A stretch of 26,966 nt of DNA from Oscillospiraceae bacterium (GTDB lineage: Bacteria; Bacillota; Clostridia; Oscillospirales; Oscillospiraceae), in NCBI GenBank assembly GCA_020025655.1, contig JAHHRR010000021.1, positions 1 to 26,966 on the forward strand. The letters are read 5' to 3'. Shown here piece by piece: positions 13,626-22,684 of the stretch. How positions within the stretch are numbered: the stretch's first letter is position 1; each line of letters opens with the position of its first letter. The notes beneath the pieces were generated by a model. The model was not told where the DNA came from and searched no databases. It saw only the letters and a program-made list of their open reading frames with translations. The translations under genes and the position numbers were made by a program.

Positions 13626-15788
13626 TCATTTGAGCAGTATAACTGCTGCTCTGTCTTTATAAACTTCCACGTTAAGCTTTACAAGGCCGTTATCGTCCTG
13701 TGTAAAGTCAATTTCTTTTTCACCGATGACGTCTGACGCTGAGCTGATTTTTCTGTTTAGCATTACATTTACAGGGATAATTTCGCTGTCAGGTCCTTTT
13801 TCGGAACGCTTCGGGAGAGCTACGGCAATTATCAGAGTATTATCCTTGTTTTCGACGAGGTGGAAATCAAAGCCGTGTTTTTTCAGTGCGCCGCCGGTTT
13901 CAAGTGAACCGAAAAGATTTTTCTGCTCTGCAATGTCATTGATCAAGGTTTCCAGAAGCTTAGACTTGTTGTCTACAAGCGCCATATCACTATGAGTTCC
14001 GATATAATATGCAGCGCCTTTACCATAGCTGCGGCAGACTATTGCAGGACTTTCGTCATCAAATTTTGCAAGTACCTTTACATCATCCTCAAAAGGCTCG
14101 ATGTATTCTCTGTGCCAGCGTCCCAGAAACTTTTCACCGTTGTAGGTAATTTCGGGATCTACATTTGACTCTGCCTCAAAGCTGCTTATGCCAAAGACAT
14201 TTTTCAGGCTATGGCAGGGAATAGTGTGGTTAAGCCAGCCACGCTCACCCAGCATACCCAGTCGGGCAGAACCTACGAGAGTACCTCCGGCTTTCACAAA
14301 CTCCTCAAGCCTTGCGGCTACGCTTTCAGTTACCTGCGCCATAAGCGGCGTGTAGATAAGCTTGTAGTCAAAAGCCTTGCCCTGTTCAATGAGCTGTGGA
14401 GTGATGAAATCAACAGGTATCTCATTATTCCAGAATGCAGTGTAGGCACCGGTTACTGCTTTGCGCAGGAATTCTTCCTGTCCGATACCTTGCATAATGA
14501 TTGCGTTTTCACGGGAAATCATAATTGCCGCTTTTGCTCTCTGAGAGCTGCCGGTGCGGACAATATCGTCGATTTTACCCAGGGTTTTACCAATTTCAGC
14601 CGCTTCATAGTAGCGCTTAGTGGGCTGTCCGTCCAGATCAACCAGACCGCCCCAGTGTATAGGCTGATAATCCCATTCTCTGAAGCCCTGATAGAGATTC
14701 AGTTTGCATCCGTGACCGATTGCATCGAAATTATTTCGCCAGAGGTCAGAGCCGGTAACATTTCTGTCAGGTCCCATGACCCAGCCGTTTATAGGACCGC
14801 TTTCTGTCTCCAGAAGCCAGAAATCCTTACCACGGGCATTGGCAGCGCTTCTGCTCATATCCAGACACATAGAGGAAAACTCCGGCTTCTTATCAGCCTT
14901 GTTTCCGCTGCCGGGATAAATATCAAATCCTATTACATCAACATTTTCTGCTATTTTAAAGGGATCCAGACCCATTAAAACGCCAAAGGGGTCCTGAGAT
15001 TTCATGAAGAACGTATTTGTAGTTGTAAGATGTTCTTTGTCAGACTCTTTAATAATATCGTTCTGCCATTTTACAAAATCTGCGACACCTTCCATCCAGA
15101 ATGTGCGCCAGTCAATCCAGCGGGTCAGACTTGACCATGCGCTGGGAGCTGCCTCAGGAGGTTCAACCTGATTAAAATTCTGGTAACGTGTATGGGTGGC
15201 ATTCCATGAATATGCATAGTTAAGTTTTTCAATATCGCCTGCATATCTGTCGGAAAGCCATTTTTTATATCTGGCTTTGCAGTGATCACAGTAGCAGTAT
15301 ACCGACATTGAACCGCCCTGATGGGGCATAAACGGGAATCCTATTTCGTTATGTATCTGATAAGCATACAGTGCCGGATGGCTTTTATATCTGTTTACAA
15401 TAGTATTGAGATATCTTTCTGCCTCTTTGCGGTAACCGGGGTGATTCAGACACGCCCAGGAATAAGAGACATTATTGGGATAAGCTTTACCTGAGTTATC
15501 AACGATGTTCACGTCATGGTAAAGCTCATGGAGCCAGTACGGCGGTGTCGCCGTACCGGTTCCAAGCAATATATGCATCTCGTTTTTACCGCATAAATCG
15601 AAAAACTTATCAAGCCAGTCAAATTCATACTTACCTTTTACAGGTTCAATCTGATCCCAGCCGCAGAATATTTCTGCGGTACGTATCAGGCTTATACCGG
15701 CATCCTTCATATTTTTCAGATCTCGTTCCCATTCAGAAGGATCATGGGCGAGTGGGTAGTACCCAGCTGCGTATATTGGCTTATGCAT
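13626..15788 (-). CDS. GH42-family beta-galactosidase
   Basis: Glycoside hydrolase of family 42 with a TIM-barrel active site, a trimerisation domain and a C-terminal beta domain; 720 residues, slightly long for the family. Likely catalytic residues are acid/base E148 in YQIHNEIGFP and nucleophile E327 in FWLLETESGP. The four zinc cysteines of GH42 are all present: C113 (SWACLNHP) and C165, C167, C170 (YCYCDHC). No signal peptide is seen, so it acts in the cytoplasm. HNE replaces the common DNE around the acid/base. GH42 enzymes usually hydrolyse beta-galactosides, some alpha-L-arabinopyranosides. Its place directly after the PTS IIC gene (20 bp) implies an imported, possibly phosphorylated, glycoside, but specificity cannot be read from sequence. 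Confidence 0.93.
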   Translation of the reverse strand: MHKPIYAAGYYPLAHDPSEWERDLKNMKDAGISLIRTAEIFCGWDQIEPVKGKYEFDWLDKFFDLCGKNEMHILLGTGTATPPYWLHELYHDVNIVDNSGKAYPNNVSYSWACLNHPGYRKEAERYLNTIVNRYKSHPALYAYQIHNEIGFPFMPHQGGSMSVYCYCDHCKARYKKWLSDRYAGDIEKLNYAYSWNATHTRYQNFNQVEPPEAAPSAWSSLTRWIDWRTFWMEGVADFVKWQNDIIKESDKEHLTTTNTFFMKSQDPFGVLMGLDPFKIAENVDVIGFDIYPGSGNKADKKPEFSSMCLDMSRSAANARGKDFWLLETESGPINGWVMGPDRNVTGSDLWRNNFDAIGHGCKLNLYQGFREWDYQPIHWGGLVDLDGQPTKRYYEAAEIGKTLGKIDDIVRTGSSQRAKAAIMISRENAIIMQGIGQEEFLRKAVTGAYTAFWNNEIPVDFITPQLIEQGKAFDYKLIYTPLMAQVTESVAARLEEFVKAGGTLVGSARLGMLGERGWLNHTIPCHSLKNVFGISSFEAESNVDPEITYNGEKFLGRWHREYIEPFEDDVKVLAKFDDESPAIVCRSYGKGAAYYIGTHSDMALVDNKSKLLETLINDIAEQKNLFGSLETGGALKKHGFDFHLVENKDNTLIIAVALPKRSEKGPDSEIIPVNVMLNRKISSASDVIGEKEIDFTQDDNGLVKLNVEVYKDRAAVILLK

Positions 15789-15808
15789 TATGCTGCTCCT
15801 TAAATAAA

Positions 15809-17122
15809 TTATGCAAAGAGTCCTGCAACGAGGGATGCGATGGTGGAGAAAATAGAGAAGTCGTTTCCACCGTAGAGCTGGTTAAATCCGGCAACAGTGC
15901 TGAGAGTTACACCGATAGAAACCATTGCCAGAAGAACCATAACGATACCGCTTATGACGGAAGAAATGATAACGGCCAGACGTCCGCCTTCTTTGTTTGC
16001 AAAAACTGCTGCAGGGGCGCAGTCAAAGAAGCAGGCAACGGTAAGAGGAATAACAGCGTACATCATAGTACCGGTCTTAGCCATAACAATGATTGTAACG
16101 ATACTTGCTATCATGCTGCCGACAAAGCCTAAAAGCATTGCATTGGGAGCAAATGAGAAGATCATGGGAACGTCCAGAGCAGGGATTGCGTTGGGGATAA
16201 CCTTATCGCTGATGCCCTTGAATGCAGGGATGATCTCACCGAGCATCATACGAACACCTGTCAGCAGAATGGTTATACCTGCGCCGAAGTCAAGACCGGC
16301 CATAACGCTGAAGGTAACAAGGTCATACTGCATACCGCCGATGGTACCGATAGAACCCATTGCAGCGCCGAAGATTTCGGTAGCGGTTTCCTTGCCGATA
16401 ATAAGACCTACGATAAGGTAGGTGATGATGACAGTGATTGCAGAAGCAATGGTGGTATCTCTGAAGAACTCAAATGCCTTAGGCAGCTTCATATCTTCAG
16501 TGGATTTGCTGTTTGCCTTCTTGCACAGCTTACCGACGCCGGCACCGATAAAACAGAAGATACTTGCGGTGTGGCCGATGGTAAAGTCATCACTGCCGGT
16601 AACATTGCGAACCAGAGGACGCATAAGTGCAGGAACAAAGATTATGTAGATGGAAAGTGCAATGGAAGAGAAAGCAATAAGTCCCACACCGTGAAGACCA
16701 GCCTGAACGGCTGCACCGACTGCCAGATAGGACATCCAGAAGAAGATATGTCCGGTAAGGAAGATGTTCTTGATGGGGGTGAACTTTGCAACGAGAAGGT
16801 TAATGATGAATGCAATAAGCAGGGTCAGGCCAATCTCAGAACCATACTGACCGAGAACATTCCAACAGAGACTTCCGTCGAAGGTTGAAGCTTCGGGAAG
16901 GTTGTAGAGAGTTCCGAAAGCAGTTGCAAGAGGACTTGCTGCGGTGGTAATAAAGTTAACACCGACAAACAGAATAATGGTACCCATAATGGTTTTCGCA
17001 GTACCTTTTACTACTGAGCCAAAATCCTTTTTAAGAAGGATAAGGCCTACCATTGCTAAAAAGCCCATAAACAGAGGGGGCTGCTTAAAGAAGTTTGATC
17101 CTAAGTAATTGAAAAAGCTCAT
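15809..17122 (-). CDS. PTS permease component IIC, ascorbate/UlaA-like
   Basis: Membrane subunit that translocates and helps phosphorylate a sugar, 437 residues with about ten hydrophobic helices. Motifs typical of the UlaA/SgaT group include IKNIFLTGHIFFWMSYL, GGMQYDLVTFSVMAGLDFGA, GVRMMLGEIIPAFKGISDK and VIPNAIPALDVPMIFSFAPN. The UlaA family includes L-ascorbate transporters, but many homologues have unknown substrates, and no ascorbate-6-phosphate lactonase or UlaD-like decarboxylase is seen here. It is encoded 32 bp after IIB. Specificity is therefore open; the neighbouring isomerase, epimerase and aldolase point to an aldose or ketose. Confidence 0.92.
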   Translation of the reverse strand: MSFFNYLGSNFFKQPPLFMGFLAMVGLILLKKDFGSVVKGTAKTIMGTIILFVGVNFITTAASPLATAFGTLYNLPEASTFDGSLCWNVLGQYGSEIGLTLLIAFIINLLVAKFTPIKNIFLTGHIFFWMSYLAVGAAVQAGLHGVGLIAFSSIALSIYIIFVPALMRPLVRNVTGSDDFTIGHTASIFCFIGAGVGKLCKKANSKSTEDMKLPKAFEFFRDTTIASAITVIITYLIVGLIIGKETATEIFGAAMGSIGTIGGMQYDLVTFSVMAGLDFGAGITILLTGVRMMLGEIIPAFKGISDKVIPNAIPALDVPMIFSFAPNAMLLGFVGSMIASIVTIIVMAKTGTMMYAVIPLTVACFFDCAPAAVFANKEGGRLAVIISSVISGIVMVLLAMVSIGVTLSTVAGFNQLYGGNDFSIFSTIASLVAGLFA

Positions 17123-17154
17123 TTCTTTTCTCCCTTCAAAGTGTCTTACTTGTT

Positions 17155-17436
17155 TTAGATGCCGAGCTGTTTCTGGATTTTTTCTTTGATTTCGCTAAGG
17201 CTCATGAAGTTGTTGACGACAATGACAGGTGCATCAATTTTGCCTTCAATGTCGCCTGCGAGTTCTGCTGAGGTCATGATCATGTCGGCACGGGAGCCGG
17301 TCAGGGAAGTAACGTCTACGTTCTCAACGTCAGCGTCAACTCCAAGCTCCTTAGTTACACGTTCGATGTTCATTCTAAGCATAAGGCTTGTACCTACACC
17401 GAATCCACAGACTGCAAGAATTTTAATTTTACCCAT
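17155..17436 (-). CDS. PTS IIB component
   Basis: 93-residue soluble phosphocarrier with the active cysteine C10 in ILAVCGFGVGTSLMLR, the P-loop-like site of lactose/galactitol/ascorbate-type IIB domains. It passes phosphate from IIA to the sugar in the IIC channel. Normal length. The start follows GGAGAAATAA and lies 16 bp after the IIA stop; IIC follows. A separate polypeptide, as in UlaB, not fused to IIA or IIC. Confidence 0.94.
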   Translation of the reverse strand: MGKIKILAVCGFGVGTSLMLRMNIERVTKELGVDADVENVDVTSLTGSRADMIMTSAELAGDIEGKIDAPVIVVNNFMSLSEIKEKIQKQLGI

Positions 17437-17452
17437 TTTTATTTCTCCTTTC

Positions 17453-17896
17453 TTAATATGAGGCTAATAACTTACGGATTTTATCTTTATCCGTACCGTT
17501 TATTAAAAGTTCTACATTTTCGGGCTCTACCAGCATCTTTGCAATGCTGCGCATTACAGTAAGATGACCGCCGGAGCTTTCAGATGCGAACATAAATACT
17601 ATACGTACAGGATCGTTGTACTCGCTGCCGAAATTAACAGGCTCATCGAGACGGATCATGTGAAGGCACTGCTCATGCACGCTCTCATCAGGTCTTGCAT
17701 GACCGAATGCAACGCCGGGCATTATTACAATATAAGGTCCGCGCTCAACACAGGCATCGATTGCGTTTTCAACGTACTGCTGATCAATCTTGCCCTGCTC
17801 TACCAGATAGCGTCCTGCTTTTCTGAGAGCATCTTTCCAGTCCTCAGCATGAACATCAAACTCAATCTTTTCGATATCAAGTAGGTCTTTTATCAT
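17453..17896 (-). CDS. PTS IIA component (fructose/mannitol-type fold, UlaC-like)
   Basis: 147-residue IIA that receives phosphate from HPr. The phospho-histidine is H66 in MPGVAFGHARPDESV, the standard motif of PTS EIIA type 2, and FMFASESSGGHLTVMRSIA carries the second conserved histidine. It is coded 3 bp after the isomerase-like gene and 16 bp before IIB. With IIB and IIC it forms a complete three-protein transporter of the ascorbate/galactitol layout. Confidence 0.94.
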   Translation of the reverse strand: MIKDLLDIEKIEFDVHAEDWKDALRKAGRYLVEQGKIDQQYVENAIDACVERGPYIVIMPGVAFGHARPDESVHEQCLHMIRLDEPVNFGSEYNDPVRIVFMFASESSGGHLTVMRSIAKMLVEPENVELLINGTDKDKIRKLLASY

Positions 17897-17899
17897 TTT

Positions 17900-19243
17900 T
17901 TAATCTCCGCTTTCTATTTTTATTTCTCTTATTCCAAAAATTCTGCAATACTGTCTAAGACTCTCAAAGTCAGTATTGTATGCAAGACAATAGTGGTGTT
18001 CGATGCCCTCACGCATGATAGTGTCAAGCATGGCTTCTGCTGAGAAATCAAATTTAAGATCACCCTGATTTCCTCTTACCTGCCTGTCAGGCTCAATACA
18101 TTCGCCGTCCATGATGAGTATTCTGTACTGCGTATCCTCACTGAGCTTGCAGAGTGAAATATGGCCGGTTTTCAGTGCAAACGAAGTTGCAAGACCGGGA
18201 CATGAAGTCATAGTGGGATGGCTTTCAAACTTAGGCTCGGTGCCTGCAAGAGCAGGTGAACCGCATCCGCAATGCCAGACCTTAACGATGCCTTCTTTGG
18301 AAACATTCACGAGATCAACCAGCATAACCGGATTTTCGGAGAACTCCGACAGAATCATCATAGTGGCAAGACCGGGCACATCACCTTCACATGAAACATA
18401 AAGGCCGTTCTGGTTCATTCTTGCAATAATTCCGCAGGCTGAAATGTTATACAGTTCCTGAAGCTCAGGCCAGCAGCGAAGTGCAAAACCGTTTATTTTG
18501 TTTGCCTCTGCGAAGTTTTTAAGCGCAAGATAAATTCTGCTGGAACGCTCAACGCAGTCCTCATCGGCAGTTATGGTGCAGCAGCCGGCAAAGCCTTTCA
18601 TGTCTTCCCGAACCTCTTCATCTGAGAGTTTGTCTGCATCTGCGATGAGAGATGCAAGAGAATAATTTATAATCTCAGGGCCGATAAGAGAGCGAAACCG
18701 AAGCTCATCCACATTGGAAAGATAAAATCCCGGAACCCTGCCGCCTACAACAGCTATACGGCCGGAATGGAGCTTCTTACCAAGGTTAAGAGCTTTGATA
18801 ATGGCTCTCAGTCTGGAGACCGTTTCTTCTTCATCAGCATCGCCGTAGCAATAGCTGTAATCTGTAAAGTTAATACGCTTAAAAAAGCTGCCGTACATAT
18901 TTAAAGCGCAAAGTGAGTTAAGAGGGATTGCCTTATCTGGATCGGCAATGGGCTCACGCACACCCCAGAGTATAATATGAACGCCTTTCAGTCGCTCTAA
19001 AACACCCTGAATAACGGAGCCAAAGCTGTATGTACCTATCTCTATAAGCAGAGCATCGATGCAGCTGGCTCTCATTCTATCGGCTGCTGCGATGATTTCA
19101 TCCTCGCTTATAAGAACTTTCTCTTCAACAACACGCTCTACATCCAGATCATCAAAGAGGGAAAGTGAATTGTCAAAATTCTTTTGTGCAATGTCCACTC
19201 GAAAGTTTGGAAATCCGATGGACATTATTCCTAATTTCAGCAT
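17900..19243 (-). CDS. L-fucose/L-arabinose isomerase-like protein
   Basis: Probable metal-dependent aldose-ketose isomerase of about 447 residues. ATG 19243 is preferred over the in-frame ATG 21 bp upstream because a GGAGGG site precedes it by 9 bp. The C-terminal half has the metal triad of FucI-like enzymes: E286 in SCEGDVPGLATMM, D310 in VMLVDLVN and H324 in VWHCGCGSP. The N-terminal half is a diverged Rossmann-like region (LKLGIMSIGFPNFR). It is shorter than E. coli FucI (about 590) and resembles the compact fucose-isomerase-related proteins. The start overlaps the aldolase stop by 7 bp. Likely role: converting the imported sugar or sugar phosphate to a ketose. Exact substrate unknown. 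Confidence 0.82.
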   Translation of the reverse strand: MLKLGIMSIGFPNFRVDIAQKNFDNSLSLFDDLDVERVVEEKVLISEDEIIAAADRMRASCIDALLIEIGTYSFGSVIQGVLERLKGVHIILWGVREPIADPDKAIPLNSLCALNMYGSFFKRINFTDYSYCYGDADEEETVSRLRAIIKALNLGKKLHSGRIAVVGGRVPGFYLSNVDELRFRSLIGPEIINYSLASLIADADKLSDEEVREDMKGFAGCCTITADEDCVERSSRIYLALKNFAEANKINGFALRCWPELQELYNISACGIIARMNQNGLYVSCEGDVPGLATMMILSEFSENPVMLVDLVNVSKEGIVKVWHCGCGSPALAGTEPKFESHPTMTSCPGLATSFALKTGHISLCKLSEDTQYRILIMDGECIEPDRQVRGNQGDLKFDFSAEAMLDTIMREGIEHHYCLAYNTDFESLRQYCRIFGIREIKIESGD

Positions 19244-20085
19244 ATGATTTTGCCCTCCGTACATAATTCAATGAGTTCTGCAGCCTTTTCGGTCATTGCA
19301 GTTTGTGCAGCATTTGCAGCAAACATCATGTAAACGCCTTTTCTGCCTTCTTCAAGAAATGCGGACATAAACGCTTTGTCTAATTCGGTGAAGAAGTTAA
19401 TCTTTCTGATACCCTTTGAAATTGCACAGCGAATATCCTCATCAGGAATACCTGATGCTCCGTGCAGCACAAGAGGAACACTGCACAGCTCGTGAATCTT
19501 ATCGAGAATATCGAAACGGAGTTTAGGCTTGCGTTTATATATGCCGTGGGCATTTCCTATGGAAACCGCCAGAGAATCTGCCTTTGTACGCTCAATAAAT
19601 TCTGGTACAAGCTCAGGCTTTGTATAGGCGCTGTCATCAATCTTTCCCTGTTCGCCGCATTCTGCCGAGAGCACGCCCAGTTCGGCTTCAAGGAAAAAGT
19701 CATTTCCGATAGCACGAACCTTTTCAGTATTAGCTATATTTTCATCATAGCTCAATGCAGCTCCGTCATACATAATGGAGGCAAAACCATCGTTCAGAGC
19801 AGATACACAGTCCTCATAGCTTCCGCCGTGGTCCTGATGGAGAGTGTAGGCACCATGCTCAAAGCGTTCAGCAATAAGCTCTGTAATATCTGCAATCTGC
19901 TTATAACTAATATTCTGCGCATTGCACTGAAGAGGGGAGAGCTGTAGAATTACCGGAGCTTTGCAGCGGTCAGCCGCAGTAAGAACTGCGGTAATTGTTT
20001 CCATATTGCTCACGTTAATTGCTGCTATGGCGCAGTTATTCTTTTCAGCTTCCGCCAGAAGCTGTGACATAGTAAGTTTCTTCAC
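19237..20085 (-). CDS. Class II ketose-phosphate aldolase (FBA/tagatose-bisphosphate family)
   Basis: Zinc-dependent aldolase of 282 residues, close in length and residue numbering to tagatose-1,6-bisphosphate aldolases. Motifs are D85 and H86 in TLHQDHGGSYEDC (most members have LHLDHG), MYDGA, H180 in SIGNAHGIYK, H208 in VLHGASGIPDE, and KINFFTEL at the DHAP-phosphate site. The phosphate-binding segments look intact, so the DHAP half is probably bound with C1 phosphate. It cleaves a ketose phosphate to DHAP plus an aldehyde or aldehyde phosphate. Coded 12 bp after the kinase and overlapping the isomerase-like gene. Chain length and stereochemistry of the substrate cannot be read. Confidence 0.9.
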   Translation of the reverse strand: MKKLTMSQLLAEAEKNNCAIAAINVSNMETITAVLTAADRCKAPVILQLSPLQCNAQNISYKQIADITELIAERFEHGAYTLHQDHGGSYEDCVSALNDGFASIMYDGAALSYDENIANTEKVRAIGNDFFLEAELGVLSAECGEQGKIDDSAYTKPELVPEFIERTKADSLAVSIGNAHGIYKRKPKLRFDILDKIHELCSVPLVLHGASGIPDEDIRCAISKGIRKINFFTELDKAFMSAFLEEGRKGVYMMFAANAAQTAMTEKAAELIELCTEGKIIC

Positions 20086-20097
20086 ATTTTCCTCCGA

Positions 20098-21816
20098 TCA
20101 AATCCAGCGGGGGAAAGCAGGTGCATCAGTATCGCTTGTCCAGAGAACCTTCTGCTCCTCAGTGGCTCTTGTAAACGCAAGAGATATTCCGCCCATTTCC
20201 TGAGTTGTAATGAAGGTACCGACAGCAGGCTTGAATACAGAAATACCACGGCTGTTAAGGTACTTCTCAACTTCACCATAGAATATCATAAGCTCACCGT
20301 AAGTCGTCTGACCACAGCCGTTTACAAGTACAATCAGCTCTTCACCGGCTTTATATTCACCGTCTTCCAGCAGGATGTCGCACATTTTAGGTGCAAGTTC
20401 GCTGGCAGGGCAGACCTTTATACTGCTTGCAGATGCTTCGCCGTGGACGCCGATGCCCAGATCATATTCATCATCGGCAATCTCAAAAGTAGGCTCACCG
20501 CTGATAGGGGAGGTGCCGGGAACACTTGCAACCATGACAGTTCTGGTGTTATCTCTGATTTCCTCAGCCTTTTTAGCAACTTCCTCTATTGTGTGTCCCT
20601 GCTCTGCATAAGCACCGACCATTCTGTATGAGAAGAATGTGCCGGCGGTACCACGTCTTTCCTGGGGCTTGTCTTTGGGAGCAGAAAGAACATCGTCATA
20701 AAGAGGCACGCTTATTACACGGTGACCGTCTTCTGCTGCCCAGGATTCTGCAACCTTTGCATTCAGGATATCACCGGCATGGTTGGAAATGAGAAGTACA
20801 ACACCTGCGCCGGTATCGGTTTCTTTTATAGCTGAGAGAATGGTGTTAGGACCGGCTGCAGCAAAAATATTGCCATAGGCATTGGCGGTAAGAGCATTTT
20901 TGCCAACAAAACCAATGCAAGCAGGCTCATGGCCGGAGCCGTTTCCGATTATTACGCCGACCTTGCCGGGATTTAGTTTGCGGCGGACAACAACAGATTC
21001 GCCCGGAACTTTTCTTACACGGTCTGAATACACAGAGCAAAAGGCAGAAACAGTATCTTCTACTATTGTCTCTGTGCTGTTATAAAACTTTTTACTGCGG
21101 AAGGTCTTTTTGCCTTCTTTTTTGCTTTCAAGAACTTCGGCGTTCTTTTCTGCAAACTTGTCTCCATCCCAGATCAATGGCTTTTCGCAAATAAAGCTGC
21201 GGAGGCATTTCATAACATACATGAAGGAGCTTGCGCCTGCATCCTGATGGCCGATTGCTTTTTCCTGCAGATATTTGGAGCGGCCACGCTTTGCAATAAG
21301 AGGTATGGTGCTGAGTACACCTTCTTCGCAGGCAGCAACTGCATCAATAATCGCCAGCTCAAGGGACTTTCCCTCAGCCTCAGAGGCTTTAAGGGAGTTA
21401 ACAGTGGGAACGATTGCATCAACCATTGTTTTATCACCGGGCTTTGCTCCGCCCAGCTCTGTTATCATGCGTCCGGCTTCGGAAATACCGGATGTAAGCA
21501 TACTAAGGCTCATCTCGCTGCTGTCTTTAAGTGCCTTACCCAGCTGAGTGAAAACACTTCCGAACAGGGGACCTATTGCACCGCCGATAGTCTTGGTAAG
21601 CTCACGTCCGAAAAGGGAAATAAGAGTACTTGCGCTGCATCCGCTTTCGGCATTTTCGACTGCCAGCATACCGCCATTGCAGCCTCTTGCCACAGAAAAA
21701 CCGTGGTCACCATCGCCGATAACAGCATCGTAGCTTGAAAGCTCATACTTGCGGTCTTCAAATGTATCACATATAAGCTTTAAAAAGCTTTTAGCATTTT
21801 CGTTAGTTATTGTCAT
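20098..21816 (-). CDS. DhaL-DhaK fused dihydroxyacetone/ketose kinase, inverted domain order
   Basis: Cytoplasmic kinase of the dihydroxyacetone kinase family, 572 residues, with domains opposite to the usual single-chain enzyme. Residues about 1-210 are the ATP-binding DhaL domain, with Mg-binding Asp residues in YDAVIGDGDHGFS (D30, D35, D37) and GAKPGDKTMVDA. Residues about 240-572 are the substrate-binding DhaK domain, with GNGSGHEP (291-298), SNHAGD and the covalent histidine H458 in GIGVHGEAS. Canonical ATP-dependent enzymes run DhaK-DhaL. Related DAK-family kinases act on erythrulose and other short ketoses, so the substrate need not be dihydroxyacetone. Located 11 bp after the epimerase gene and 12 bp before the aldolase gene: it may make the C1 phosphate the aldolase needs, or salvage dihydroxyacetone. 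Confidence 0.93.
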   Translation of the reverse strand: MTITNENAKSFLKLICDTFEDRKYELSSYDAVIGDGDHGFSVARGCNGGMLAVENAESGCSASTLISLFGRELTKTIGGAIGPLFGSVFTQLGKALKDSSEMSLSMLTSGISEAGRMITELGGAKPGDKTMVDAIVPTVNSLKASEAEGKSLELAIIDAVAACEEGVLSTIPLIAKRGRSKYLQEKAIGHQDAGASSFMYVMKCLRSFICEKPLIWDGDKFAEKNAEVLESKKEGKKTFRSKKFYNSTETIVEDTVSAFCSVYSDRVRKVPGESVVVRRKLNPGKVGVIIGNGSGHEPACIGFVGKNALTANAYGNIFAAAGPNTILSAIKETDTGAGVVLLISNHAGDILNAKVAESWAAEDGHRVISVPLYDDVLSAPKDKPQERRGTAGTFFSYRMVGAYAEQGHTIEEVAKKAEEIRDNTRTVMVASVPGTSPISGEPTFEIADDEYDLGIGVHGEASASSIKVCPASELAPKMCDILLEDGEYKAGEELIVLVNGCGQTTYGELMIFYGEVEKYLNSRGISVFKPAVGTFITTQEMGGISLAFTRATEEQKVLWTSDTDAPAFPRWI

Positions 21817-21827
21817 TTTTATCTACC

Positions 21828-22661
21828 TCACATCAGATTCCTGATGAATTTGCAGCCTTCTTCTGCATTTTTATATCTGTCCCTGCCACCCTGCCAGATA
21901 CATACAGCATCACCGATTTCGCAGTTGGGAAGGACAAAATTTTCTACTGTAATCCATCTGTTGTAATTTATTTCTTTGAGAGCCTGCATTGTGCCGACCC
22001 AGTCAACATTACCGGTACCGGGAGCTGCTCTGTTGTTATCGCAGAGGTGAACATGACCGATCAGCGAGCCTGCATCTCTTATTGCCTGTATCGGGTCACT
22101 CTCCTCGATGTAGGAGTGAAATGTGTCATAGTGAAGCTTTACGTTTTCATGGTCTATGGATTTGAGGAATTGTTTGCCATCCTCAACTGTGTTTATCATA
22201 TAACCTTCATATCTATTGAGCATCTCCAGGGATATTGTTACACCGTGAGATTTTCCATACTCTCCGGCCTGATAAAGGCTGTCTGCTGCCCATTTATAAT
22301 TCTCCGAAGCAGCCTTACGGTTTTTTAGCTGCATCCACGGAGCGTAAAGAACACCGCCCAGACCGTCGCTTTCAAGATAGTTGCATATCTCAATACATTT
22401 TTTCAGTCTATGCAGACCTTTTGCTCTTATCTCCGGATCTTCGGAAGACGGATCTTCGTCAGGGTTTGCGCCTGTGCCGCAGCTGCACTGCAGGCCGTAC
22501 TGTCTGAGAAGGGATTTTGCAAGCTGCATATCATAGCTGTCAGGGAACATAATCGGCAGCTCAACACCATCGTATCCAGCCTCTGCTGCGTGAGATATGT
22601 AATCAAGACCTGTGTCTTCCCATATTTCGGTATAACTGGAAAGGTGAATTCCTAATTTCAT
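21828..22661 (-). CDS. Ketose 3-epimerase (D-tagatose/D-psicose 3-epimerase family)
   Basis: TIM-barrel sugar isomerase/epimerase of 277 residues. Metal ligands fit the D-tagatose 3-epimerase set in order and spacing: E146 (ISLEMLNRYEGY), D179 (LHYDTFHSYIEE), H205 (GHVHLCDNNR) and E240 (TVENF). The segment NRAAPGTGNVDW is also typical. The family epimerises free or phosphorylated ketoses at C3. UlaE-like phosphate epimerases share the fold but the motifs here favour the tagatose/psicose group. ATG 22661 is chosen; a TTG codon directly upstream is in frame. First enzyme gene after the regulator. Its role beside an isomerase and aldolase is probably to fix C3 stereochemistry before cleavage. 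Confidence 0.88.
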   Translation of the reverse strand: MKLGIHLSSYTEIWEDTGLDYISHAAEAGYDGVELPIMFPDSYDMQLAKSLLRQYGLQCSCGTGANPDEDPSSEDPEIRAKGLHRLKKCIEICNYLESDGLGGVLYAPWMQLKNRKAASENYKWAADSLYQAGEYGKSHGVTISLEMLNRYEGYMINTVEDGKQFLKSIDHENVKLHYDTFHSYIEESDPIQAIRDAGSLIGHVHLCDNNRAAPGTGNVDWVGTMQALKEINYNRWITVENFVLPNCEIGDAVCIWQGGRDRYKNAEEGCKFIRNLM

Positions 22662-22684
22662 CAAATGCTCATATCCTTTCTGGT

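Noticed and set aside
14211..14978. 255-residue plus-strand open frame
   Set aside because: It is antisense within the GH42 gene, whose catalytic and zinc-binding motifs are clear; no ribosome site and no recognisable protein.
15545..16132. 195-residue plus-strand open frame
   Set aside because: It spans the 3' half-junction of the IIC and GH42 genes in antisense; composition is Cys/His/Asn-rich as expected of a shadow frame.
15809..17896. Calling the PTS an L-ascorbate transporter (ulaABC)
   Set aside because: The IIC/IIB/IIA layout is UlaA-like, but the lactonase and decarboxylase of ascorbate use are absent and the neighbouring enzymes suit a ketose pathway.
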